Source: JAFDVL01 sp043736395 (GTDB lineage Bacteria; Acidobacteriota; Blastocatellia; RBC074). From it: 25,494 nucleotides of DNA. Location: the NCBI GenBank assembly GCA_043736395.1, contig JAYTCQ010000114.1:1-25494 (forward strand). Direction: 5' to 3'. Of this stretch, positions 13,514 to 21,823 are shown in pieces (within the stretch, counting starts at the first letter, position 1; the number at the start of each line of letters is the position of its first letter). A program made the position numbers and the translations under genes. The notes beneath the pieces were generated by a model. It made no database searches and was not told the DNA's origin. It worked only from the letters and a program-made list of their open reading frames with translations.

Positions 13514-14770
13514 ATGCGACGACACAAAACAATCTATTGGTGGATCTTTGCTTCTGTGGTTGGTGGTGGGCTTCTATTCTCGCCATTTCTTAGCGACACT
13601 CTCGCTCAAGAAAAAAAACGGGAAAAATTTGGCTCTAGCCTTAAACGCCTAAAATGGGACAAAGAAAAAGAAACGGCTGTTGATAAGGAAAGTGGGAAAG
13701 TAGCGGCAAGAAGCAGAGCGAATTCAACAAGCGATCCCGATGTAATCCGAATTGACACTTCATTAGTTACGTTTGATCTTTTAGTGACAGACCGACAAGG
13801 CTACGTAATCAAGGGGCTAACAAAAGAAGATTTTGTCATAAAAGAAGATAATGTACTGCAACAGACAACGATCGTTTCACTAGGTGATGATGTTGCCCTG
13901 CCGCGTTCCATTGTTTTGATAATTGACGAAAGCCAGAGTCAGACCCCTTATCTGGAAACGAGTTTAACCGCAGCCAAAGCCTTGGTGGATCAACTACGAC
14001 CGAATGATAAAATGGCTATCGTGACGGACAACGTCGCACTCTTACAGGATTTCACGCAAGAAAAAAGCCAGCTGAAAGCTGTACTTGATACGATGAAAAA
14101 AAATGCGTTCAATCCTTATGCTGCTCCATCGCTTAGCCTTCAATACAGTGCCCTCTTTTCAGTCTTGCAAGAATTATTAATTGAGGCAGAACGCCCAATA
14201 ATTATTTTTCAAACGGATGGTGACCAATTACCTATTCTTCGGTTAAATACAGAAAAGTGGGGAGACAGGATTCCACGACCTCGAACGAACTTTAGTCTGA
14301 ATGATATTATTTCGGCAGCGCAACGCGAACACGCAACTGTCTTTTCGGTTATTCCAGGAATACAGATGATGGGGTTTTCACCTACAGAGCAGGTTCAGCA
14401 TATTCAGCAAGTTGTAGAAGATTGGATAAAGAACGGAACAGTAATTTCACCTATTTGGGCGTCTATTGTTAACCGCAGAAATGATCGTAAATATTTAGAG
14501 AGACCAGCACAGAAAATGTTACGTTATCAAGAGGCATTAGCTCGGTTGGCGGCAGCAACTGGTGGGTGGCATGATTTCTTAGAACATCCCGAACAAGCTG
14601 CTACTATTTACGAACGAATTTTGAAAGACATTAATCGTCGCTACATCATTGGGTATTATCCATCGAATGATGCGCAGGATGGCACGCTACGCAAGGTTCA
14701 TTTTGAAATTCGCAATCATCCGGAATATGTGATTGTTGGTCGGCGAAGTTATTATGCGCTTCAGCGGTAA
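13514..14770 (+). CDS. Secreted VWFA-related protein (acidobacterial family)
   Basis: The 418-residue protein starts with a signal peptide (basic MRRHK, hydrophobic core about 9-26, likely cleavage after LA at residue ~31). After a charged linker comes a motif typical of the family, VIRIDTSLVTFDLLVTDRQG (about 75-94), then a short Ig-like strand pair with DFVIKEDN. The VWA domain follows, with the MIDAS start D138-E-S-Q-S and FQTDGD later on. The closing segment RRYIIGYYPSNDAQDGTLRK and onward, ending VIVGRRSYYA, is the conserved C-terminus of the VWFA-related family (TIGR03436). The MIDAS Thr is not obvious, so metal binding may be altered. Ligand and function are unknown. It lies between cinA and plsY; the start has no strong Shine-Dalgarno. 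Confidence 0.88.
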   Translation: MRRHKTIYWWIFASVVGGGLLFSPFLSDTLAQEKKREKFGSSLKRLKWDKEKETAVDKESGKVAARSRANSTSDPDVIRIDTSLVTFDLLVTDRQGYVIKGLTKEDFVIKEDNVLQQTTIVSLGDDVALPRSIVLIIDESQSQTPYLETSLTAAKALVDQLRPNDKMAIVTDNVALLQDFTQEKSQLKAVLDTMKKNAFNPYAAPSLSLQYSALFSVLQELLIEAERPIIIFQTDGDQLPILRLNTEKWGDRIPRPRTNFSLNDIISAAQREHATVFSVIPGIQMMGFSPTEQVQHIQQVVEDWIKNGTVISPIWASIVNRRNDRKYLERPAQKMLRYQEALARLAAATGGWHDFLEHPEQAATIYERILKDINRRYIIGYYPSNDAQDGTLRKVHFEIRNHPEYVIVGRRSYYALQR

Positions 14771-14821
14771 ATCACGATAACCAGAAAAATTTAGCAAAGA
14801 AAAAAATTATCGATTACTTCT

Positions 14822-15457
14822 ATGAATTACATCGCTCTCATTGTTGCCTATCTTCTTGGCTCAATTCCGTTCGGACATATCATCGTCAAACTCAAAACAG
14901 GACAGGACGTGCGCGCTTCTGGCAGCGGCGCAACGGGTGCAACGAATGTGATGCGTACCACGGGGAAAGCCGCCGGATACGCGACGTTTGTGCTGGATAT
15001 TTTGAAGGGTGTCGCAGCAGTAATTCTTGTACGGTTAATGACGGGCAGTGAATGGTGGGAAACTACGTGGGTAGCGGCAGGCGCGGCGATCCTCGCAATA
15101 GTTGGTCATATTTTCCCTGTGTGGCTAGGCTTCAAAGCAGGCAAGGGTGTAGCCACTGGACTTGGAGTTTTTTTAGCGATTGCACCGCTTGCTTCACTTT
15201 GTACGTTCACTGTTTTTATTTTGATCGTCATCAAGACGCGTTATATTTCGCTTGGTTCGGTGATTGGAACTTTGCTGATGCCGCTCTGGATTTTACTATT
15301 TCATGGATGGATTTCGCACAGTCCATATTTGATCCAGATGTTGGTTGCGATTAGTGTTGTTGCGGCTTTGATCGTTTTCAAACATACCGAAAATATCAAA
15401 CGATTGATGGCAGGAACGGAAAGTAAATTCGGTCAGAAAAAAAACACAGAGACCTAG
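14822..15457 (+). CDS. plsY: Glycerol-3-phosphate acyltransferase PlsY
   Basis: PlsY transfers the acyl group of acyl-phosphate to glycerol-3-phosphate, the first step of phospholipid synthesis. The 211-residue integral membrane protein shows motif 1 YLLGSIPFGHII (residues 10-21), DVRASGSGATGATNVMR (about 29-45, a variant of the usual GSGNxGATN), and the glycerol-3-phosphate-binding loop FPVWLGFKAGKGVATGLGV (usually F.GGKGVAT). It has five or more hydrophobic segments. The product of the next gene, gpsA, supplies its substrate, and the two genes form an obvious functional pair. Confidence 0.95.
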   Translation: MNYIALIVAYLLGSIPFGHIIVKLKTGQDVRASGSGATGATNVMRTTGKAAGYATFVLDILKGVAAVILVRLMTGSEWWETTWVAAGAAILAIVGHIFPVWLGFKAGKGVATGLGVFLAIAPLASLCTFTVFILIVIKTRYISLGSVIGTLLMPLWILLFHGWISHSPYLIQMLVAISVVAALIVFKHTENIKRLMAGTESKFGQKKNTET

Positions 15458-15465
15458 AAAATTTG

Positions 15466-15530
15466 GACAGGATTTACAAGATTTACAGGATGAACACGAA
15501 ATCTATCTTGTTAATCTTGTAAATCCTGTC
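15466..15530. repeat. Palindromic tandem-repeat element between plsY and gpsA
   Basis: The left arm (15466-15491) has repeats of the type GGATTTACA/AGATTTACA; the right arm (15505-15530) is its reverse complement with 24 matches in 26. The loop is 13 nt. It starts 8 bp after the plsY stop and ends 12 bp before the gpsA ATG, which lacks a Shine-Dalgarno. I know similar GGATTTACAGGAT intergenic tracts from other soil bacteria, but their role is not established. Confidence 0.8.
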
Positions 15531-15542
15531 TAAGTTTTACCA

Positions 15543-16541
15543 ATGAAAAATATTGCAATCATTGGCGCAGGCAGTTACGGGACTGCACTTGCCTTAGTCG
15601 CCGTGCGAGCCGGGCATCACGTCAGGCTTTGGGCACACGATCCCGAAATTGCCGCGACGCTCAAAAATCAAAAGCAAAATAAAGTTTACCTGCCTGGTTT
15701 TGACTTACCTGAAAATATTTATCCAACGCACGATTTACCCGAAGCTCTGCACGAAGCTGAGTTGGTTGTCACCGCAATTCCTTCGCATGTTTGCCGTGAA
15801 GTCTATACAAATATGCTCCCGTATTTACAGGCTAAGATGATTTTTGTCAGTGCTACAAAAGGCATTGAAATTGATACGCAAATGCGGATGGAAGAAGTCG
15901 TACGCGATGTTTTGCAAAATCATTTTGCGCCGCGCTACGTTGCGCTTTCCGGCCCCAGCTTCGCGCTTGAAGTCGCGCAAAATCAGCCTTCCGCGATTGT
16001 TGCCGCTTCTTCTGAGATTGACGCGGCGCAAGCAGTACAAGCAGCTCTTTCTTCTCCGAGGTTTCGCGTCTATACGAACACGGATGTCGTTGGAGTAGAA
16101 ATCGGTGGCGCCGTCAAAAACGTAATGGCGATTGCGACCGGATGCGTGAATGGTTTGGGATTGGGATACAACAGCGTGACGGCTCTGATTACCCGTGGCT
16201 TGGCGGAAATGACGCGCCTTGCGGTGCAGCTTGGCGGACGCGGCGAAACGCTCGCAGGCTTAGCTGGAATGGGTGATTTAGTGCTGACGTGTCTTGGCAA
16301 TCTTTCGCGCAATCGGCAATTAGGAATTGAACTTGGTCAAGGTCGAACACTCAAAGAAATTATCAGCGAAACAAGACAGGTTGCTGAGGGCGTGAAAACA
16401 GCTAAGGCTACGCACGAATTAGCGCAACGGCTTGGTGTCGAATTGCCAATAACGGAAGGTGTTTACAAAATGTTGTACGAAAACAAAACGCCGCAACAGT
16501 TGTTACAGGAATTGATGGAACGTCCGCTGAAAGGGGAGTAA
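15543..16541 (+). CDS. gpsA: Glycerol-3-phosphate dehydrogenase [NAD(P)+]
   Basis: GpsA reduces dihydroxyacetone phosphate to sn-glycerol-3-phosphate for phospholipid synthesis. The 332-residue protein has the dinucleotide loop GAGSYGTALA (residues 7-16), VSATKGIE, LSGPSFALEVAQNQPSA, the catalytic-lysine region GGAVKNVMAIATG, TRGLAEM, and GMGDLVLTC followed by SRNRQLG; all are diagnostic. Length is normal. It lies 85 bp after plsY on the same strand with no terminator between apart from the palindromic element. Confidence 0.97.
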   Translation: MKNIAIIGAGSYGTALALVAVRAGHHVRLWAHDPEIAATLKNQKQNKVYLPGFDLPENIYPTHDLPEALHEAELVVTAIPSHVCREVYTNMLPYLQAKMIFVSATKGIEIDTQMRMEEVVRDVLQNHFAPRYVALSGPSFALEVAQNQPSAIVAASSEIDAAQAVQAALSSPRFRVYTNTDVVGVEIGGAVKNVMAIATGCVNGLGLGYNSVTALITRGLAEMTRLAVQLGGRGETLAGLAGMGDLVLTCLGNLSRNRQLGIELGQGRTLKEIISETRQVAEGVKTAKATHELAQRLGVELPITEGVYKMLYENKTPQQLLQELMERPLKGE

Positions 16542-16576
16542 GATTAAATTGAACTGCAACCACCAAGGAGAACATT

Positions 16577-18385
16577 ATGATCTTTCGCCTTCGAGTAGTT
16601 TTTCTCTCAGTGCTTTTCTTTACTCACGCCATATATAGTCAGACCGAAAACTCAGAAAACTTCGCTATTAAGCCGGGGCAAAAAGTCTACATTCTTGCGG
16701 TCAAAGGTGAATGCGGCAGCGGGATCAAACCGTCTACAATTTTCGCGACATCACGCGGCCTTGTTGGTTTTGGGAATGAGCAAAGCATTAGAGCGACTCG
16801 AGGTCAGGAAAGTCAGGAACGACAAACATTAGAACGATATGAAATGCTTCCGGCAGTAGCTGAAATGATGGGCAAACTTTTCACGCAGAACAAAACATTT
16901 GTAGTGGTAGACGCGCCAGAGAAAGCTGATTTCGTGATTCGTGTTTGCGCGGCGTATACCGAAGACCTGATGGATCTGCGTATTATTCAGCAAATGAGAA
17001 TCCCTTCAAAATTAGAATTTGCCGAAGCGCGTATGTTTCCCGCCGCAACTTTTCTCGCTACACAAGGTGGACTTCACGATCCGATGTGGAAGGCGAAAAC
17101 GCCTGACAGTCAGCGTCCTTTAGCAATGACAACGGATGGAAAAAAGAAGAAAAAAGAAAGGCCGCCTGCTCAGCAACAGGGTACGGTAATTATTAATGGT
17201 GTGCCGATGAATATGGTACAAGCTCCTATAATTCCGGCTGACATTGATGATTTGGTGAATTATTTTTTGCAAGACTACGCCAAGCTTGCGGGTGTAAAAA
17301 TCCCAAGAGGTCAGACCGAGGCGACGATAATTGAAGATCAACCGCGACCTGCTTTGACGAATAAACCTGAAGATGCTCCGCTGGAAAAATCGCGTCCGTC
17401 ACTTATGAATAAAGCCGGAGAGTCATTAACTACCAAAACCGAAACAACTGCAAAGCCTAATTCCGAAACTGAAGAAGTTATCAAAATTGATACAGCGTTG
17501 ATTTATGTTCCGGTGCGCGTATTGGACAAAGACGGCAAATATATTCCCAATTTAGCGAAAAAAGATTTTAAGGTTTTCGAGGATGACTCGGCTCAGGAAA
17601 TTGAAAATTTCAGCAATGTTGATGATCCGTTTCATGTTGTATTGTTGTTGGATATGTCCGGCAGCACGCGCTTCAAAGTAGAAGAAATTCAGGATGCGGC
17701 GCTGGAATTTATTGAGCAACTTCGCTCGCAGGATCGTGTGATGGTGGCTTCGTTTGAAAGTGCAATTTTTGTGGATGCTGATTTTACGAATGATCGTGCA
17801 AAATTAACGAAAGCAATTTTGCGGACGCGAACGGGAGGTGGCACACGTTTGTATGACGCAGTAGATTTAGTGTTAACGGAAAGATTGAATCGAATTCAGG
17901 GACGCAAGGCTGTTGTCCTGTTTTCAGATGGAATAGATTCAACGAGCAAAATTGCTAACGTCCAAAGTAATCTCGGTAAAATCGAAGAATCAAACGCGCT
18001 GTTTTATCCAATTCATTACAACACGCTTCCTGACGCTTCCAATGTGGGAGGCTTCGTCAACGGCAAACCAATTCCGATGTCGCCGCAGCAAATTGAATCA
18101 GCGAAGGCGCGAATCAAAGAAACTTCCGATCGGTCGATCATGTACATGAGTGAGCTGGCAATTCGCAGCGGCGGACGTTTTTATGAAGCAGAAAATATGA
18201 CAGATGCGAAGTCAGCGTTTGCAAATATTGCGGAAGAATTACGCCGTCAGTATTGGCTGAGCTATTACTCAAGCAATCCGAAAGATGACGGCAGCTACCG
18301 GAAAATTCGCATCGCGGTGAGCCAATCCGACGATAAAAAATGGGCAGTGCGCGCCAAAAATGGCTATCGTGCTCCGAAAAGATAA
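16577..18385 (+). CDS. Secreted VWFA-related protein with extra N-terminal domain
   Basis: The 602-residue protein begins with a signal peptide (MIFRLRVVFLSVLFF and on, likely cleavage near residue 21). Residues ~27-250 form an extra domain I do not recognise; it includes KVYILAVKGECGSGIKPS, ADFVIRVCAAYTEDL and a Lys-rich insert, and ends near ADIDDLVNYFLQDYAKLAG. A Pro/Thr/Glu-rich linker leads to the VWFA-related region from IKIDTALIYVPVRVLDKDGK (about 307). The VWA MIDAS is complete: D359-M-S-G-S, Thr423 in GGGTRLYDA and Asp451 in FSDGID. The C-terminus RRQYWLSYYSSNPKDDGSYR and on, ending VRAKNGYRAPKR, is the family ending. AAGGAG precedes the ATG. It is the second paralogue in the window; its 3' end overlaps the next gene by 26 bp. 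Confidence 0.9.
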   Translation: MIFRLRVVFLSVLFFTHAIYSQTENSENFAIKPGQKVYILAVKGECGSGIKPSTIFATSRGLVGFGNEQSIRATRGQESQERQTLERYEMLPAVAEMMGKLFTQNKTFVVVDAPEKADFVIRVCAAYTEDLMDLRIIQQMRIPSKLEFAEARMFPAATFLATQGGLHDPMWKAKTPDSQRPLAMTTDGKKKKKERPPAQQQGTVIINGVPMNMVQAPIIPADIDDLVNYFLQDYAKLAGVKIPRGQTEATIIEDQPRPALTNKPEDAPLEKSRPSLMNKAGESLTTKTETTAKPNSETEEVIKIDTALIYVPVRVLDKDGKYIPNLAKKDFKVFEDDSAQEIENFSNVDDPFHVVLLLDMSGSTRFKVEEIQDAALEFIEQLRSQDRVMVASFESAIFVDADFTNDRAKLTKAILRTRTGGGTRLYDAVDLVLTERLNRIQGRKAVVLFSDGIDSTSKIANVQSNLGKIEESNALFYPIHYNTLPDASNVGGFVNGKPIPMSPQQIESAKARIKETSDRSIMYMSELAIRSGGRFYEAENMTDAKSAFANIAEELRRQYWLSYYSSNPKDDGSYRKIRIAVSQSDDKKWAVRAKNGYRAPKR

Positions 18386-18872
18386 AAGCTTCAACTTCGA
18401 TCCAATGCAACCCGATTATAAAATTCGACTTGCCACAATTGACGATGCTGATATTATCGCACGTCACCGTGCTGCTATGTTTTTTGATATGGGATACTTT
18501 GACGAACAAGAAGCGCGAGTCATCGAAGCTAACTCGTTGCCGATACTGCGCGAAATGCTAATGTCTGGCGAATACCGTGGATGGTTGGTTGAACTTGAAG
18601 GGCAAATTGTCGCGAGCGGTGGTATGATTTTGCGCCGTTTATTGCCACGCCTGGGTTCTATCAGTGGTGGACAGGAAGCGTACATTTTGAATATGTTCAC
18701 TGAACGTGAATATCGGCGTAAAAATTTGGCGCGACAAATTATGCAAGTGATGATTGATTGGTGCCAGGAAAATAAAATCGGTCGAGTTTCCTTACACACT
18801 TCGGATGCGGGTCGCCCACTTTATGAAAGTTTGGGATTTGGAGCGACCAACGAGATGATGTTGAAGAAGTAA
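18360..18872 (+). CDS. GNAT-family N-acetyltransferase
   Basis: The 170-residue protein fits the GNAT fold. IRLATIDDADIIARHR (strand 1 and helix 1) is at about residues 22-37, GWLVELEGQIVASGGMIL (strands 2-4) in the middle, and AYILNMFTEREYRRKNLARQ contains the acetyl-CoA pyrophosphate-binding motif A in the form RRKNLA (canonical Q/RxxGxG/A). SLHTSDAGRPLYESLGF is the typical motif B. The substrate cannot be predicted. The ATG at 18360 overlaps the preceding VWFA gene by 26 bp; an ATG at 18405 (starting MQPDYKIRLA) would avoid overlap and lies closer to the first GNAT strand. Neither has a clear Shine-Dalgarno, so the start is uncertain. Co-transcription with the VWFA gene and smpB is likely. 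Confidence 0.85.
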   Translation: MAIVLRKDKSFNFDPMQPDYKIRLATIDDADIIARHRAAMFFDMGYFDEQEARVIEANSLPILREMLMSGEYRGWLVELEGQIVASGGMILRRLLPRLGSISGGQEAYILNMFTEREYRRKNLARQIMQVMIDWCQENKIGRVSLHTSDAGRPLYESLGFGATNEMMLKK

Positions 18873-18890
18873 AGAGAGTAGTTTTACGAA

Positions 18891-19352
18891 ATGTCAGAGA
18901 AAATTATCAGCTCTAATCGGGCCGCCTACCATAACTATTTCATCCTTGATACTTACGAAGCGGGAATCGTACTTAAAGGCACAGAAGTGAAATCTGCGCG
19001 TGAGGGAAGTGTCAATTTAAAGGACGGATATATCTCGGTACGCGAGGGAGAAGTTTGGTTGCTAAACGTCCATATTAATCAGTATTCACACGGCAATCGT
19101 GAAAATCATGAACCTACACGAGAACGCCGTTTGCTGATGCATAAGCGTGAAATTATCCGGTTGCAATCAAAAATTCAGGAAAAAGGCTTAACCGTGGTGC
19201 CAACGAAGTTTTATTTCAAAAATGGATTTATAAAATGCGAAATTGGCGTAGCACGCGGTAAGAAATTGCACGACAAACGCGAAACGGAAACGAAAAAAGA
19301 TCAGGAACGGGAAGCGCGTTCGGCGCTGAAACAACGAAACAGAGATGATTAA
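18891..19352 (+). CDS. smpB: SsrA-binding protein SmpB
   Basis: SmpB binds tmRNA and guides it into stalled ribosomes for trans-translation. The 153-residue protein carries the conserved KIISSNRAAYHNYFILDTYE start, GIVLKGTEVKSAREGSVNLKDGYI, the HxNR-like VHINQYSHGNRENHEPTRERRLLMHK, LTVVPTKFYFKNGFIKCEIGVARGKK split over two strands, and the basic C-terminal helix KLHDKRETETKKDQ that recognises the decoding centre. Length is normal. It is flanked by the GNAT gene (18 bp) and pepA (16 bp) on the same strand; no tmRNA gene is in the window. Confidence 0.97.
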   Translation: MSEKIISSNRAAYHNYFILDTYEAGIVLKGTEVKSAREGSVNLKDGYISVREGEVWLLNVHINQYSHGNRENHEPTRERRLLMHKREIIRLQSKIQEKGLTVVPTKFYFKNGFIKCEIGVARGKKLHDKRETETKKDQEREARSALKQRNRDD

Positions 19353-19368
19353 GGAGTAAGCAAACAAA

Positions 19369-20865
19369 ATGGAAGTCAAAGCAGACGCGAGAAAATTTTA
19401 CGAAATCGAATGTGATGCGCTGGTGGTTAGCGTCTACGAAGGCGAAAAGCTGGAAGAGAGTACCGCTTTAGCCGAATTGGACAAACGTTCCAACGGCATC
19501 ATTACTTCGCTCATCGAAAATGGTGAATTATCCGGGAAAACCGGAGAAATCGTCTATCTGCATAATCCCGGTGGTATCGCAGCGAAGCGATTGTTATTGC
19601 TCGGTGCAGGGAAGCTGGCGGATTACAATACCGATGTCGTTCGACGTGTGGCGGGAACTGCCGCTCGTTTTCTGCGCGCCAAAAATGTGCGTAAATTCGC
19701 GTTTCTCCGCCGTTCACAAATTCCGCTTGGTGATGCTGTGCAGGCAGGCGTTGAGGGTGCATTGCTATCGCTTTGGGATGCCAATAAGTACCACACGAGC
19801 GATAAAGAAGAGAAGTTGATTGAACAGATGATTCTGGCTACGGTGGAAGGCGATTCTCAGGAATTATCGCAAGGCGCCGAACGCGGACAAATTTTAGCTG
19901 AAGCTGCCAACTTCGCGCGTGAAATCGTGAATGAACCAGGCAATTTAATGACGCCAACAGAGCTGGCTCGTCAGGCAGAAGAAGTCGCGCAGAAATATGG
20001 TTTGGAAATTGACGTTCTGGACGAAGCGCGCATGAAAGAACTTGGAATGGGTTCATTGCTGGGCGTTTCGCAGGGCAGCGCTGAGCCTGCCAAGTTAATC
20101 GTGCTGACGTATACGCCAAGCTCCGAGCCAACTTCGAAAGAAACTATCGCTATTGTTGGCAAAGGCGTGACGTTTGATACAGGAGGTATTTCAATCAAAC
20201 CAGCGGACAGCATGGAAAAGATGAAATACGATATGGCTGGCGGCGCGACGACAATTGCGGCAATGCGAGCGATTGCGCAACTGAAGCCTTCCATAAATGT
20301 TATCGGAATTGTTCCCGCTGTCGAAAACATGCCAGGAGGACGCGCGCAACGTCCAGGGGATGTCGTTCGTTCAATGGCTGGGAAAACAATCGAAATCATC
20401 AACACTGATGCCGAAGGTCGCTTAATTTTATGCGATGCGTTGACATATGCGATTCAACTTGGCGCGACAAAAATTGTAGATTTGGCGACACTGACCGGAG
20501 CCGTTTCCATTGCTCTTGGTGATGTATATGTGGCTGCGCTCGGCAACAATCAGGAATGGACAGATGCCGTTATCAATGCCGGGAAAAGTTCTGGTGAGAA
20601 GATTTGGCAACTGCCGCTTGACCGTGAATATCGCGAGCAGATCAAGAGCGATATTGCTGACATCAAAAATGTTGGTGGCCGCAAAGCCGGGACAATCACT
20701 GCCGCCTATTTCTTACGCGAATTTGTAGGCGACACTCCCTGGGTACATCTCGACATTGCGGGGACAGCCTGGAATGACAGCGGTAAACCTTACCTCTCAG
20801 TTGGCCCAACCGGAATTTGTGTTCGAACGCTGGTCAATCTTGTGACTGCCGAATCGCAAGCGTAA
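19369..20865 (+). CDS. pepA: Leucyl aminopeptidase (M17 family)
   Basis: PepA removes N-terminal amino acids from peptides with a two-metal active site. The 498-residue protein has all M17 residues in place: K265 and D270 (VGKGVTFDTGG), K277, D288 (MKYDMAGG), and D347, E349, R351 in the signature NTDAEGRL. The numbering is offset by 5 from E. coli PepA, so the length is normal too. The N-terminal macro-like domain spans about residues 1-160. AAGGAG lies about 12 nt before the ATG. A compound terminator hairpin follows (20896-20944). Confidence 0.97.
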   Translation: MEVKADARKFYEIECDALVVSVYEGEKLEESTALAELDKRSNGIITSLIENGELSGKTGEIVYLHNPGGIAAKRLLLLGAGKLADYNTDVVRRVAGTAARFLRAKNVRKFAFLRRSQIPLGDAVQAGVEGALLSLWDANKYHTSDKEEKLIEQMILATVEGDSQELSQGAERGQILAEAANFAREIVNEPGNLMTPTELARQAEEVAQKYGLEIDVLDEARMKELGMGSLLGVSQGSAEPAKLIVLTYTPSSEPTSKETIAIVGKGVTFDTGGISIKPADSMEKMKYDMAGGATTIAAMRAIAQLKPSINVIGIVPAVENMPGGRAQRPGDVVRSMAGKTIEIINTDAEGRLILCDALTYAIQLGATKIVDLATLTGAVSIALGDVYVAALGNNQEWTDAVINAGKSSGEKIWQLPLDREYREQIKSDIADIKNVGGRKAGTITAAYFLREFVGDTPWVHLDIAGTAWNDSGKPYLSVGPTGICVRTLVNLVTAESQA

Positions 20866-20895
20866 CAGCAGCAGTCCGAAAATTATCAGCGAAGG

Positions 20896-20944
20896 GAGCT
20901 GCTGATTTACGCAATAACTTTGCGTATTTTGCAGCTCTTTTTTA
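20896..20944 (+). terminator. Terminator after pepA, possibly a leader attenuator for the next gene
   Basis: The outer stem GAGCTGC/GCAGCTC (20896-20902 with 20931-20937) encloses an inner stem ACGCAA/TTGCGT and is followed by TTTTTT. It ends directly before the histidine-kinase start region, only 15 nt upstream of its ATG, so any read-through control here would affect that gene. Confidence 0.85.
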
Positions 20945-20959
20945 TTGGCTAAGGCTTTC

Positions 20960-21823
20960 ATGGAACCAACTACGATTCTGGAAAATCAAAGACTACGCGA
21001 AGAGCGCGATTTGCTGCGCCGTCGTTTAGCTGAACTGGAAGAAGATTTTGCTCGCAGTAATCAGGAAATCTTTGCGATGAATGAAGCGCTCGTGTTGGCT
21101 AATTCAAGACTGAATGAGCTCGATCGAATGAAAGATACTTTTCTTTCGATGATTACGCATGAATTGCGGACTCCGATGACGGTGATGATTGGGGTGGCTG
21201 AAACCTTAGATGCCGGAGTCTATGGGCCTCTTAACGAAGCGCAATCTGATGGCGTCAGTCGCATTATTGAAAGTGGAGATCGTTTGCGACAGTTGGTCAA
21301 TGATTTGCTTGATCTCTCTAAGTTGGAATCAGGCATGATGCGATTGCAGCTTGAACAACTTGATCCGCGAACAATGGTTGAAGCAGTTTTAGACCAACTT
21401 CAACCATTAGCCGAAAAAGCAGAAGTTACTCTCGAAAATAATGTCGGCTTTGATCTGCCTGAAATTCAATGTGATGGATTAAGAATTGAGCAGGTACTGA
21501 CAAATCTTATCAGCAACGCTATTAAATTTACCCCCAAATCAGGAATCGTCCACACCAACGCAAACATTGAAGGCGATTTCCTCATTTTTAATGTGATAGA
21601 TAATGGTTATGGAATCCCACCAGATAAGATTACTCATATCTTCGATAAATTTATTCAGCTTCACCCAAATAAAGAAGATCGCACAAAGGGAACCGGACTA
21701 GGCTTGGCAATTGTTAAGCACTTGGTCGAGATGCATCAAGGTGTTGTCGGAGTCGAGAGTCAGAATGGTGAAGGCAGTCGTTTTTATTTTGGAATACCAC
21801 TCAGTAAAGAACCCTTACTTTAA
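20960..21823 (+). CDS. Soluble sensor histidine kinase without input domain
   Basis: I chose the ATG at 20960 (287 residues; TAAGG 5 nt upstream) over an in-frame TTG at 20945. Residues 6-56 form a coiled coil (LENQRLREERDLLRRRLAEL and on). The HisKA domain has the phosphoacceptor H67 in FLSMITHELRTPM; the HATPase domain has the N box NLISNAIKFTP, G1 DNGYGIP, F box IFDKFIQ and G2 GTGLGLAI. All catalytic motifs are intact, so it should autophosphorylate. There is no PAS, GAF or membrane segment and no response regulator nearby, so input and partner are unknown; the coiled coil may mediate assembly with a separate sensor. Confidence 0.92.
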   Translation: MEPTTILENQRLREERDLLRRRLAELEEDFARSNQEIFAMNEALVLANSRLNELDRMKDTFLSMITHELRTPMTVMIGVAETLDAGVYGPLNEAQSDGVSRIIESGDRLRQLVNDLLDLSKLESGMMRLQLEQLDPRTMVEAVLDQLQPLAEKAEVTLENNVGFDLPEIQCDGLRIEQVLTNLISNAIKFTPKSGIVHTNANIEGDFLIFNVIDNGYGIPPDKITHIFDKFIQLHPNKEDRTKGTGLGLAIVKHLVEMHQGVVGVESQNGEGSRFYFGIPLSKEPLL

